The notes beneath the pieces were generated by a model. That model saw nothing but the letters and a program-made list of their open reading frames with translations, had not been told where the DNA came from and ran no database searches. A stretch of 59,181 bases of DNA. Origin: a virus. The stretch covers positions 1-59,181 of IMG/VR virus record IMGVR_UViG_3300035670_000237; one strand, written 5' to 3'. This document shows, one piece after another, positions 26,225-33,359 of this stretch. Numbering within the stretch: the stretch's first letter is position 1; each line of letters starts with the position of its first letter. A program made the translations under genes and the position numbers.

Positions 26225-27835
26225 TCACAAATACGAGGCGGCGGCGAACCCCACGGAGTAGCTGGCGTACGCGCGGGAGAAGTCCAAGGGGCGGAAGCGA
26301 ACCCCGGCACCCGAGCCGTAGGGCCAGCTCCCGCGCGAGACCACACAGAGCTCATTGCGCACGTACTGGTAGTAGTAGTCCTGGCCGAACAGGTTGGTGC
26401 CGCTGGTGCTGACGCCACCAGCCTCGGGCATGCCCAGCATGGCGCGGGCCCGGCTGGCGGCGTCGTCCATGTCAAACACGGCGTTGGCGCCGTTGCCGTA
26501 GCGCTGCGCGTAACCGTTGCTCGGGTAGGTTGTCGCAAACTCCAAATCTACAGCATCCATCAGCGCAGCCACGCCCGTGGCGCCCCAATGGTCAGTGGCG
26601 CCTGAGTTGCCGCCAGTCACCACGGCAATGTCCGCCGACTCTTTCAATGCGTACCACGTACCGACGGTGCAGTTGCCGCCGCTGGTGTAGGCGCCGAAGG
26701 CCGTGCTGTCCACGCCGTCCAGGCTGAAGGTGTCGGCATCGATGACAGTGACTTTGAAGAGCTTGCTGTTGAGCTGTGTCATGCCGCCCACGCTCTCGAT
26801 CATGGCCACCTGCCCCGTGGTGTAGCCGTGGCCCGCAATGGTGATGGCGCACGGGTTGGCCTGCGTCGCGCCCGTGATCGTCTTGGTTGCGGCAATGCAG
26901 GTCATGCCGATGTTGATCTTCCAGATGTTTCCGGCCACGTCGGTGATGCCGTTGGCCTGCCCGTTGTGCGTGGTCTTGGCAAACGGCACACCCGAGCCGG
27001 TGAGCGCGAAGTTGGCGTTGAACGCGGCGCCCGCCGTGGTGAACACCACGCTCGTGTCGCTGGTGTCGCGCAAGGCGTTGTTGTTGTTTCCGCGCGGCGC
27101 GCTCACGCCGCTGGCGACCCACCAGGCGCAGTTGGTGGCGTTGACTGCAGCCTGGGCGTGCGCCTCGCTGATGCGGGTCAGCGCATCAGCCATGAAGATG
27201 GACTCGGGAAAGAACCGCGATCCGCGCGACTTGGCTGCCGCGATGGCTCCGCCGTAGTTGTTGGCCGGCGTCTGACCATTGGCCGTGCACGCGGAGAACC
27301 CCGTCTGCCCCGTGCTGGGCCCGCTGACCACGGGCGCGGCCAGCGCGATGGAACTCGCCGTGCCGCTGTTGTTGGAGCAGTCGTACTTGTCGCGGAAGAA
27401 GCCCGCCTGGTTGACGCCGTTGTTCTTGAAAGCGCGGTGCAGGTAGTAGCCCTGGGCGTTGGCTGCGGCTTCGCTGGCGAAGAAGGTGAGCGGCTTGGTG
27501 TCGATGCTGTTGACGCCGAACGCCGCGTACGTCGGGTTGTCGACGTGCCCGATGCGCAGGTAGTACGCCGGGATCCACACCATGACGGATCCGTCCGAGA
27601 ACTGGTAGTTGCCGTACTGATCGGAATACGGGTTCTCGGTACCGGCCAGCTTGCTGAAGCCGCTGGGTACGCTGGGCGCAATGCCGACCCCGTAGCCGCG
27701 CAAGCCCGGCGTGCCGATGTGGTTGACCTGCGGCGCCAGCCGCGTCAGCTCCTCGTTGAGGTTGACGAAGTTGGCGTCGACCTCGGCATTGGTCAGTGGG
27801 GCGCCCTTGCCGGCGCGGGTCAGGATGTCGGCCAT
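26225..27835 (-). CDS. DGR target: variable receptor-binding protein with C-type lectin-like C-terminus
   Basis: A 536-aa protein. The start (MADILTRAGKGAPLTNAEVDANFVNLN) is a common phage tail N-terminus. The middle and end show a formylglycine-generating-enzyme/C-type-lectin-like pattern (AGTENPYSDQYGNYQFSDGS, MVWIPAYYLRIG, NNYGGAIAAAKSRG, PESIFMADALTRISEAHAQA). The last 40 aa (CVVSRGSW... VGFAAASYL) are the variable region. A beta-rich insert at about residues 320-395 (TITGATQANPCAITIAGHGY... NSKLFKVTVIDADTFSLDGV) resembles the FCCH-type domain seen in phage structural proteins and interrupts the lectin fold. It is probably displayed on the tail and binds the host receptor. Its start is 52 bases from the preceding gene. 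Confidence 0.93.
   Translation of the reverse strand: MADILTRAGKGAPLTNAEVDANFVNLNEELTRLAPQVNHIGTPGLRGYGVGIAPSVPSGFSKLAGTENPYSDQYGNYQFSDGSVMVWIPAYYLRIGHVDNPTYAAFGVNSIDTKPLTFFASEAAANAQGYYLHRAFKNNGVNQAGFFRDKYDCSNNSGTASSIALAAPVVSGPSTGQTGFSACTANGQTPANNYGGAIAAAKSRGSRFFPESIFMADALTRISEAHAQAAVNATNCAWWVASGVSAPRGNNNNALRDTSDTSVVFTTAGAAFNANFALTGSGVPFAKTTHNGQANGITDVAGNIWKINIGMTCIAATKTITGATQANPCAITIAGHGYTTGQVAMIESVGGMTQLNSKLFKVTVIDADTFSLDGVDSTAFGAYTSGGNCTVGTWYALKESADIAVVTGGNSGATDHWGATGVAALMDAVDLEFATTYPSNGYAQRYGNGANAVFDMDDAASRARAMLGMPEAGGVSTSGTNLFGQDYYYQYVRNELCVVSRGSWPYGSGAGVRFRPLDFSRAYASYSVGFAAASYL
26234..26350 (-). repeat. VR: DGR variable repeat (VR)
   Basis: This is the C-terminal coding copy of the template repeat, ending 7 bases before the end of the target gene stop codon. 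Differences from TR give Ser, Pro, Tyr, Gly, Phe, Asp and Ala in place of Asn or Thr. The 3' edge on the coding strand (GTGGGGTTCGCCGCC) is identical in both copies and GC-rich, matching the place of the initiation-of-mutagenic-homology sequence. Confidence 0.96.
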
Positions 27836-27887
27836 GTGATCGGTCCTTGGTCTGTGGGGTGGGTCTTGCGGCGCGGTGCGCGCGCGC

Positions 27888-28349
27888 TCAGACGGCCGAC
27901 AGCGTGATCGTCCAGGTGATCGTCAGCGTGTCGTTGACGTCCTTGTTGACCACGGCAAACGTGGTGCGGCACAACATGTCGCCACCCGAGGAGGCGTTGA
28001 AGATGCCGGCTTCCGTGACGGCGCCGGTGGCGTCGCCGGCCTCGAAGCCACACACGTACTGCACCTGGTTGAGGTTGGCGCCCACCAAGGTGGTGGTGTC
28101 GATGGCCTCGCGCGCGCCCAGCAGTGACACCAGATCGGTCTGGCCGGCTGCGGCGGCCGTCGTGCCAGAGCCCAGGCCCATGTGCGTCATGACCCCCTTG
28201 GCGGTGCCGGTCATGCGGCTGGCAATGTAGGCCAGGCCGGCGCTGACGACGAGGTTGTCGACCTCGCGGGCGTCCTTGAGGGCGCCATCAGGGCCATGCA
28301 GCTCGATGTTGAGGCGGCCGGACAGCTTGAGGTTTTCGGCGGTGTTCAT
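27888..28349 (-). CDS. Tail-associated hypothetical protein
   Basis: A 153-aa beta-rich protein: NLKLSGRLNIELHGPDGALKD, then NLVVSAGLAYIASRMTG, HMGLGSGTTAA, and a C-terminal series of strands ending VNKDVNDTLTITWTITLSAV. Proteins of this pattern (AAxxxTDLxxE... VTEAGIFNA... NxxDTLxIxWxI) are common between adaptor and fibre genes of phages and are thought to be minor tail or fibre-attachment proteins. Its position directly upstream of the DGR target suggests it joins that protein to the tail, but this is inference. It starts at an ATG at 28349. Confidence 0.6.
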   Translation of the reverse strand: MNTAENLKLSGRLNIELHGPDGALKDAREVDNLVVSAGLAYIASRMTGTAKGVMTHMGLGSGTTAAAAGQTDLVSLLGAREAIDTTTLVGANLNQVQYVCGFEAGDATGAVTEAGIFNASSGGDMLCRTTFAVVNKDVNDTLTITWTITLSAV

Positions 28350-28397
28350 GGTGCGGGGTCCTTTCGGGTGTTGAAGTTGATTCGTTGCGGTGCGGCA

Positions 28398-29267
28398 TTA
28401 CCACGTGCGCAGCAGCCCCGCGTAGTCGCCGGCAAAGTAGTCGCTTGCATAGGTGGTTGGCATGGCCAGGGTGCCGGTGTCCAGCGCCCTGGAGGTGTGG
28501 CTGCGGCCTTTGGTCATGACGCGCCCGCCGAGCAAGTCACCCACGAAGATTGCTTCGGCGTTGTCCGTGTAGTCCTGGGCGAAGTAGCCGTCGGCGTACG
28601 CGACGCCGACAGCCTTGCCGCTCACAAACGAGGCCGCGTCGGCCAGGCGGGCTGTGTGGGTCGGCCCCTTGCTAAAGCCAAGCGACGGCAGCTCGGCCAC
28701 ACCTGCGCCATGGGACACCGGGCGCGACAGGCTCGCCGAGAACTGCTCGCTCGCCAGCGCTTTGTCGGTGGCGGTGTAGTCCTCGGCGAAGTAGTCGAGG
28801 GCGTAGATGGCCGGCAGTTCGCGCCCAAAGCTCGCCACACGGGACAGCGTGTCCTGCGCCTGAGCGGTGTCCGCTGCGAGCTTACCGGCCTGCCGCAGGC
28901 TGCCATCGGACAGCGCCAGGCCATGCGAAAGACCTTTGCCCGCATCCAGCCCGTCAATAGCCTCCGACACGCTGGCCACGGGGCTCAGCGCCTTGGTCAA
29001 GCCGATGGTCTGGTCGTCGTCAAGGCTCAGGACGCCACCCAGGTCATCGGTCGCGCCGACGGTGTGGGCCAGCTGCTTTTCCAGGCCAAGTGCGGCGGCA
29101 TCTAGCGCCGATGCGGTGTGCAGCGGCGCGCGCCGGTACTGCACCACGCGCACCAGCACATCGGCTGCCCGACCCACATCCACCGCCACAGGGTTGCGCG
29201 CCAGCGGGTCCAGCGTGACCGTGGCCGTCGCGGTGACGACGGTGATGGTGGCGCGCACGACCGACAC
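28398..29267 (-). CDS. Hypothetical tail-region protein with three YxxDYFAxDY repeats
   Basis: A 289-aa protein of unknown function starting with GTG. Residues 1-45 are strand-forming (ATITVVTATATVTLDPLARNPV). The rest is made of imperfect repeats with a hydroxyl/alanine-rich part followed by an aromatic-acidic motif: YALDYFAEDYT (155-165), YADGYFAQDYT (224-234) and YASDYFAGDYA (273-283). The motif may be a docking peptide repeated along an extended protein. It is 2 bases downstream of the preceding gene, so the two are probably cotranslated. Confidence 0.55.
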   Translation of the reverse strand: MSVVRATITVVTATATVTLDPLARNPVAVDVGRAADVLVRVVQYRRAPLHTASALDAAALGLEKQLAHTVGATDDLGGVLSLDDDQTIGLTKALSPVASVSEAIDGLDAGKGLSHGLALSDGSLRQAGKLAADTAQAQDTLSRVASFGRELPAIYALDYFAEDYTATDKALASEQFSASLSRPVSHGAGVAELPSLGFSKGPTHTARLADAASFVSGKAVGVAYADGYFAQDYTDNAEAIFVGDLLGGRVMTKGRSHTSRALDTGTLAMPTTYASDYFAGDYAGLLRTW

Positions 29268-29269
29268 GC

Positions 29270-29620
29270 TCAGAACTCCTCGCGCACCTTGAACCTCAGC
29301 CGGTCATAGACGGTTTGCACCGTTCCGTCGGCAAAGGTGATCTCGATCTCGCCCTCAAAGCTCCCGGCGGTGTCCAGCGCACCGGCTGGCCACAAGGCCT
29401 GCACGCGCCCGGCCGCGCCTGGTGTGGCGTTGGTCGCGGTGATCAGCTTCGTGCAAGCCAGCGTGGCCTTCAGTGTCTGGCCACCCAGCTCGCGAAACTT
29501 CACGACCACGCTCGTGCCCGTGTCGCTGACATCCATGGCGTCGCCCGTAGCCTCGTCAGCCAAGTCGATGACCAGCCGCGGGCGGGTGTCGCCCTGCACA
29601 AGAAGGATCCGGTCGGTCAT
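29270..29620 (-). CDS. Small beta-sandwich tail/baseplate-like protein
   Basis: A 116-aa protein with an Ig-like strand pattern: ILLVQGDTRPRLVIDLADEATG, TSVVVKFRELGGQTLKATLACTKL, VQALWPAGALDTAGSFEGEIEITFADG, TVQTVYDRLRFKVREEF. This organisation (D-x-x-P at the start, a W-x-x-x-D-x-x-x-x-G-x-Y/F-E-x-E-I core) is found in BppU-type and similar upper-baseplate N-terminal domains that attach host-binding proteins. It is likely a structural adaptor near the tail tip. Start ATG at 29620. Confidence 0.55.
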   Translation of the reverse strand: MTDRILLVQGDTRPRLVIDLADEATGDAMDVSDTGTSVVVKFRELGGQTLKATLACTKLITATNATPGAAGRVQALWPAGALDTAGSFEGEIEITFADGTVQTVYDRLRFKVREEF

Positions 29621-29664
29621 GGGCGCTTGGCAGTGGGTGCGTGGGCGTCAGGTCAGGACAGGCC

Positions 29665-30384
29665 TCATCCAGCCGCCTGTTGACCGCTTGCAGCCATGGC
29701 TGCCTGCGGGCTGTTGGGGTTGCCCGGGCTGGTGGGCGCGACGCCGACGGTGGCCTTGATCTCCAGGCCCAGCGCGTTGGCAAAGGCGCCGTAATGCGCC
29801 GTGGCGCGGTTGGCGTTGCCGGCGTACTGGCTGTCCTTCATGTACGCGCGGTAAAGCACATAGTCCTGCAGCACGTTGCCGTAGATGTCAGGCACGCTGA
29901 TGTTGCCGCTGACACCGGTGTAGTCGGCGCCTTCGGCCGGCTCAGTGACATCGGTGGGCAGGGCGCTGTACACCAGCTCGACCGATGCGCCCGACGCCGC
30001 GGCCGGTGGGTAAACGTAAAAGGTCTTCGGATCGCGCGGGTCGAACATGTAGTGCTTGACCTCGGTGACGCCCGTGAGGTTGTGCCAACCCGGCGACTGC
30101 GCATCCAGGATCTCGCGCGAGCACAGGCGCACCGATTTCTTGTTGCCGCTGGTGTTGCGCACCACGTCAATCAGCTTGGTGCCGTTGGCCGGAATGCCTT
30201 GCTTGCTGCCAGCCACAAGCGCTTGCGAGGCATTGGTCACCATGGCATCAGGCCGATGGACGATGATCTCGCGCTGCCCATCGTTCAGATAGCGCACCAG
30301 CTCGGCAACAGGCCAGCGGATGGACGTGGTGTCCTGCAGCGTCTCGACGCAGCGGCGGATGATGCTCTGGGCGGTGATAGGCAT
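29665..30384 (-). CDS. Head-tail adaptor-like protein (DUF6682-type)
   Basis: A 239-aa protein. The N-terminal pattern (SIIRRCVETLQDTTSIRWPVAELVRYLNDGQREIIVHRPDA) and the central RLCSREILDAQSPGWHNL... HYMFDPRDPKTFYVYPPA segment match the adaptor (tail tubular A-like) proteins of short-tailed phages, which form the ring under the portal. A C-terminal helix (VLQDYVLYRAYMKDSQYAGNANRATAHYGAFANAL) is followed by a short low-complexity tail. Position between capsid and nozzle genes agrees. Start ATG at 30384. Confidence 0.72.
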   Translation of the reverse strand: MPITAQSIIRRCVETLQDTTSIRWPVAELVRYLNDGQREIIVHRPDAMVTNASQALVAGSKQGIPANGTKLIDVVRNTSGNKKSVRLCSREILDAQSPGWHNLTGVTEVKHYMFDPRDPKTFYVYPPAAASGASVELVYSALPTDVTEPAEGADYTGVSGNISVPDIYGNVLQDYVLYRAYMKDSQYAGNANRATAHYGAFANALGLEIKATVGVAPTSPGNPNSPQAAMAASGQQAAG

Positions 30385-30462
30385 GTTGTGTTCTCCGAGG
30401 ATCGTTTGCGTGCTGGAGTCAGGCTGCGCGGGGTGTACGTGGTGTGCGGGGCGCGCCGAGCA

Positions 30463-31086
30463 TCAGCACCACTTGGGCCGCGCGCGAGGCGTGCTGTTGG
30501 TGTGCCCCCGCCAGGCATCCACGCTGGCCGCTGCAACGGCGGCCTCAAACAACTGGCGCGACTCTTCGGCCGGCTTGGGCTTGTGCAGCGGCCCCGGCAC
30601 GCGCATCAGGCGATGCTTGGCACCCTCCACAATGGCCAGGCGGTGCTGGGAGGCGAGCAACGCTTCCAACCCGATGGCAGTGCGCGAAGGCGCCAGCGAT
30701 GCCTGCACCTGCAGTCGCGCTGCAGTACCAACGGTCTGGGTCAAGGTGACCACAACCCGGTCGGTGCTGCTGAGGGCAAGGCTGCCGCCATCGGCGTGCA
30801 GCGCCGTGTCTGCCGGCAGTGCGCGATGGCCCTGAACCACCACCGGACGACCGTCCAGCGTGGCCTGCTCGATGCGCACCACCTCGCTTTGCGCCGGCAG
30901 CTCGAGGTCGTACTCGCGCAGCGCGCTGCTGGTGACGGTGGGCTCAAGCCACACCATCCACACGCGCGTACGGCGCGCAAAGTCAATGGCCGCGTCGCGA
31001 AGCGCCTGATCCAGCGCGGGGTCAGGACAGCCCGGCACGTACACCAGCACGTCCGGGTAGAAGTCGCTCCAGGCGGTGATGGCCAT
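30463..31086 (-). CDS. Conserved virion-region protein, probably head completion or neck
   Basis: A 207-aa protein: MAITAWSDFYPDVLVYVPGCPDPALDQALRDAAIDFARRTRVW, then a beta-rich middle (EYDLELPAQSEVVRIEQATLDGRPV) and a helical C-terminal part (RLAIVEGAKHRLMRVPGPLHKPKPAEESRQLFEAAVAAA). The layout is like that of small neck proteins encoded after the capsid genes. No catalytic motif is visible. The preceding gene ends 19 bases upstream and the adaptor gene follows after 78 bases. Function is inferred from location. Confidence 0.6.
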   Translation of the reverse strand: MAITAWSDFYPDVLVYVPGCPDPALDQALRDAAIDFARRTRVWMVWLEPTVTSSALREYDLELPAQSEVVRIEQATLDGRPVVVQGHRALPADTALHADGGSLALSSTDRVVVTLTQTVGTAARLQVQASLAPSRTAIGLEALLASQHRLAIVEGAKHRLMRVPGPLHKPKPAEESRQLFEAAVAAASVDAWRGHTNSTPRARPKWC

Positions 31087-31105
31087 GGGCAGTCTTCAGC
31101 CTCGC

Positions 31106-31456
31106 TCAGGCGGCCGACTTGCGTGCAGTGCGCCGACGCGCCGGCGCCACAGGCGTCATCGCCTCCAGTGGCATGGCTGTTTCGATGACAGCATCGTCGT
31201 CGTCCTCGATGTCGTCGTCGTCAGCGTCGCCCCCGCCCGCTGCGCTTTGCAAAGCCATGGCCTCGTCGTAGTCGGCCACATTGGCTGGGTAGAAGTTTCC
31301 GGTGGCCAGCAGTGCAGCCACGTCGGCCGCATCGGTGACGTCGCACGACAGCTCGCCGCCGCTGTCAGGCCGGAACTCCCAGACCACCGAGGCATCGAGC
31401 CCTTGCGCCAGAACGACGCCGCTGCGGCGCGGCGCGATCGAGGTAATGAGTTTCAT
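31106..31456 (-). CDS. Small acidic hypothetical protein
   Basis: A 116-aa protein from the ATG at 31456. The N-terminal half (MKLITSIAPRRSGVVLAQGLDASVVWEFRPDSGGELSCDV... LLATGNFYPAN) is compact and beta-like. The C-terminal half has a run of Asp/Glu (GGGDADDDDIEDDDDA) and a basic Arg/Lys tail. Such small proteins between the capsid and neck genes often act as head-tail joining or minor head proteins, but I cannot assign one. A terminator-like hairpin lies 13 bases upstream of the start, so it may be transcribed less than the capsid genes or depend on read-through. Confidence 0.6.
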   Translation of the reverse strand: MKLITSIAPRRSGVVLAQGLDASVVWEFRPDSGGELSCDVTDAADVAALLATGNFYPANVADYDEAMALQSAAGGGDADDDDIEDDDDAVIETAMPLEAMTPVAPARRRTARKSAA

Positions 31457-31469
31457 GGGTCCTGGCTCC

Positions 31470-31499
31470 AAAAGACGAGGGGGAGTCGAACTCCCCCTC
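31470..31499 (-). terminator. Rho-independent terminator-like hairpin after the capsid genes
   Basis: On the minus strand a perfect 10-bp stem (GAGGGGGAGT / ACTCCCCCTC) with a TCG loop is followed by GTCTTTTGG. It lies between the decoration-protein gene and the next small gene. It could trim the capsid transcript at its 3' end while allowing partial read-through to the tail genes. The U tract is short, so termination is probably incomplete. Confidence 0.7.
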
Positions 31500-31585
31500 T
31501 CGTGTGCTGGTCGAGATGACGCGGCAGCACCAACACGTGCGCCGAGCCGGCTTCAGGGGGCTGCGCCGGGCTCAAGCACGCAGCG

Positions 31586-32035
31586 TCACACCGCGCGGTA
31601 CAGCAGCGTCAGCCCAACCTGCCCCGCCGCCTTGGTGGCGGCCGCGGCAGTGAACTTGACGCCCAGGGTCACATCGGCGGCGGGTGCTGCCATGCGCATG
31701 GCAGCCTTGGAAAGCGCCAGCGTGGCAGCCGTGCCGTCGCGGCTTGCTGTGATGCCGGACACCCAAACCTCGGACAGGTCAGTCGCGCCGGCATTGACGG
31801 GGCCGACGCTGGCGGTGATGGTCGGGCTGGCGTTGGTGTCAAGGTCGTCGCTGTCGTAGACCAGGCCCACCGGCACGCAGCCGGCCGGCAGGATGGCCAC
31901 CGCACCGGTGTCGTTGGCATCCAGGTCTGCGGCCACCAGGTCGATGGGGAAGCGCGCCGCAACCACCTCGCCGCCGGCCGGAAACGGCGCCGGCTTGCGG
32001 CCGGAGAGGTAATCGTTCGAGTTCGTGAAAGGCAT
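31586..32035 (-). CDS. Capsid decoration/head stabilisation-like protein
   Basis: A 149-aa protein, Ala/Thr/Val-rich and beta-like (MPFTNSNDYLSGRKPAPFP, RFPIDLVAADLDANDTGAVAILPAGCVPVGLVYDSDDLD, then TLALSKAAMRMAAPAADVTLGVKFTAAAA). It follows the major capsid gene by 39 bases. Small beta-rich proteins in this place commonly coat the capsid or stabilise it after expansion. The assignment is by position and composition; no specific family motif was recognised. Confidence 0.6.
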   Translation of the reverse strand: MPFTNSNDYLSGRKPAPFPAGGEVVAARFPIDLVAADLDANDTGAVAILPAGCVPVGLVYDSDDLDTNASPTITASVGPVNAGATDLSEVWVSGITASRDGTAATLALSKAAMRMAAPAADVTLGVKFTAAAATKAAGQVGLTLLYRAV

Positions 32036-32074
32036 GATCGGTACTCCTTACGGGTCGTTGCCGTGTGCTCGGGT

Positions 32075-33193
32075 TCAGCGGTTGGCCGCAGCGGTGTCCA
32101 TGCTGAACAGGCCGAAGTCCTGCGCACCCACGCCGTCATGCGTGAAGGTCACCTTCTTGATCCCGAAGATCGAGCTGGTCGTGATGACCACCTTGTCGCC
32201 GTTGTCACGGGTCTCCTCGTGCCAGTCGAAGCGCATGTTGGTGCCCGGCGAGCCGAAGGCCACTACCGCGGCCTGCGAGCCCATGAACAGGGCGCGCGCA
32301 GCCTCCACGTTGGCCCCAGAGCCTGCGTTGGCAAAGCGGATCACGTTGCGGTGCGAGTGCAGGATCACGCCGCGGTACATGCCCAGGCTGCCCTTGAACA
32401 AGGGGCTGTTGCGGCCCTCGGCGCCAGCTGCGGCTTTCTGGATGTCCAGCCACTGTCCGGTGGACGTGTCGGCGCGCAGGTCGTCCTCCTGGAACGTGTG
32501 CATGACCACGACAAACGTCTCGTTGCCGTCAATCTTGCACGGCTGCAGCACCGGGATGTTGGTGGCGCCGCCGCCCTGGCTGTCGGCGCGCGTCTTGGCG
32601 CGATCGATCAGGCGCAGGTTGAACTTGTCGTTCGCGTCCAGGTTGTTGTAGGCCGTGGCGTCACCGCCGTAAAGCGTGTGGTTCGCATCCGGCGCGACAA
32701 GGCCGTTGTTGGCGCGGCCGGTGTAGCCCAGCGGCAGCAGGAAGTTGGGGTTCACGCCGCGCGCACCCGACAGGTAGATGAACAGCAGCTCATCCATCAA
32801 GCGACCCCACCAGCTCGACTGCTGACGCTTGGCCTTCTCCCGCAGGTCGTGCAGGGTGCGCTTGCGGGTCATGCGCCCGCCGGTGTTCACGCCGCACCGG
32901 GCCTGGTCGATGTAGATCTGGTCGGTGTAGAACTTCTGACCCTCTTCCTTGCCCTCGAGGATGTCCTCGCCCTCGACAGGGGCCATCTTGAGCTCAGCCA
33001 GCAGGTCGTAGCTGATCTGCTCGCCAGCGTCGCTCTCCAGATCGGTCAGGATCTGGATGGGTACCTCGGCCTCGGCGCCGCGCGCCATGAAGCGTTGGTT
33101 GAAGTAGGACTTCTGCGACGTGTCGTACGCCAGAAGACCGGACCACTTCTTGATGGCCTTGGGATCGTTGACCCCGACGATGGTGCGAGCCAT
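32075..33193 (-). CDS. Major capsid protein, N4 gp56-like family
   Basis: A 372-aa protein matching the N4 gp56-like major capsid family (HK97 fold): VPIQILTDLESDAGEQISYDLLAELKMAPVEGEDILEGKEE, the conserved IYIDQARCGVNTGGRMTRKRTLHDLREKAK, WWGRLMDELLFIYLSGARG, and LQPCKIDGNETFVVVMHTFQEDDLR. It builds the procapsid shell with the scaffold encoded two genes upstream. AAGGAG lies 10 bases before the ATG. The unusually long 152-bp leader carries two copies of the repeated late element and two hairpins. Confidence 0.93.
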   Translation of the reverse strand: MARTIVGVNDPKAIKKWSGLLAYDTSQKSYFNQRFMARGAEAEVPIQILTDLESDAGEQISYDLLAELKMAPVEGEDILEGKEEGQKFYTDQIYIDQARCGVNTGGRMTRKRTLHDLREKAKRQQSSWWGRLMDELLFIYLSGARGVNPNFLLPLGYTGRANNGLVAPDANHTLYGGDATAYNNLDANDKFNLRLIDRAKTRADSQGGGATNIPVLQPCKIDGNETFVVVMHTFQEDDLRADTSTGQWLDIQKAAAGAEGRNSPLFKGSLGMYRGVILHSHRNVIRFANAGSGANVEAARALFMGSQAAVVAFGSPGTNMRFDWHEETRDNGDKVVITTSSIFGIKKVTFTHDGVGAQDFGLFSMDTAAANR

Positions 33194-33204
33194 GGTGGAA
33201 ACAC

Positions 33205-33235
33205 TCCTTGGGCACTGCCCAGTGGGAGCACTTCC
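33205..33235 (-). promoter_or_regulatory. Hairpin with flanking GGA sites at the capsid gene ribosome binding site
   Basis: On the minus strand, AGGAAG, a hairpin CACTG-GG-CAGTG (33213-33224) and the ribosome binding site AAGGAG follow one another just before the major capsid ATG. CsrA proteins bind GGA sites near ribosome binding sites and block translation. A CsrA-like gene lies directly upstream, so this is a candidate target. This is an inference from arrangement only. Confidence 0.4.
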
Positions 33236-33251
33236 TGCGCTCGATTGCGTT

Positions 33252-33272
33252 CAGGTTGCCATGCTTGGCACG
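33252..33272 (-). promoter_or_regulatory. Repeated late-gene 5' element, copy 3
   Basis: A variant copy (CGTGCCAAGCATGGCA on the minus strand, one change in the core) within the major capsid leader, 59 bases before the ATG. It is one of two copies in this leader. Confidence 0.65.
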
Positions 33273-33299
33273 AGGCCGGCATGTTCAACCCTTGGGATT

Positions 33300-33330
33300 G
33301 CGCCAACCGCGCGGCGATCGCCGTTGGCGC
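33300..33330 (-). promoter_or_regulatory. Long inverted repeat in the capsid gene leader
   Basis: GCGCCAAC (33300-33307) pairs perfectly with GTTGGCGC (33323-33330). The enclosed 15 bases contain the perfect palindrome GGCGATCGCC (33313-33322). The element lies between two copies of the repeated late element in the 152-bp leader of the major capsid gene. It has no U tract, so it is not a simple terminator. It could be an RNA stability or processing structure or a protein-binding site. Confidence 0.6.
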
Positions 33331-33338
33331 TGAGGAAT

Positions 33339-33359
33339 CACTTTGTCATGCTTGCCACG
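33339..33359 (-). promoter_or_regulatory. Repeated late-gene 5' element, copy 4 (overlaps the csrA-like stop)
   Basis: This copy keeps CGTGGCAAGCATG but diverges after it. The TGA within it is the stop codon of the CsrA-like gene, whose last residues SSWQA are encoded by the element. Confidence 0.6.
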
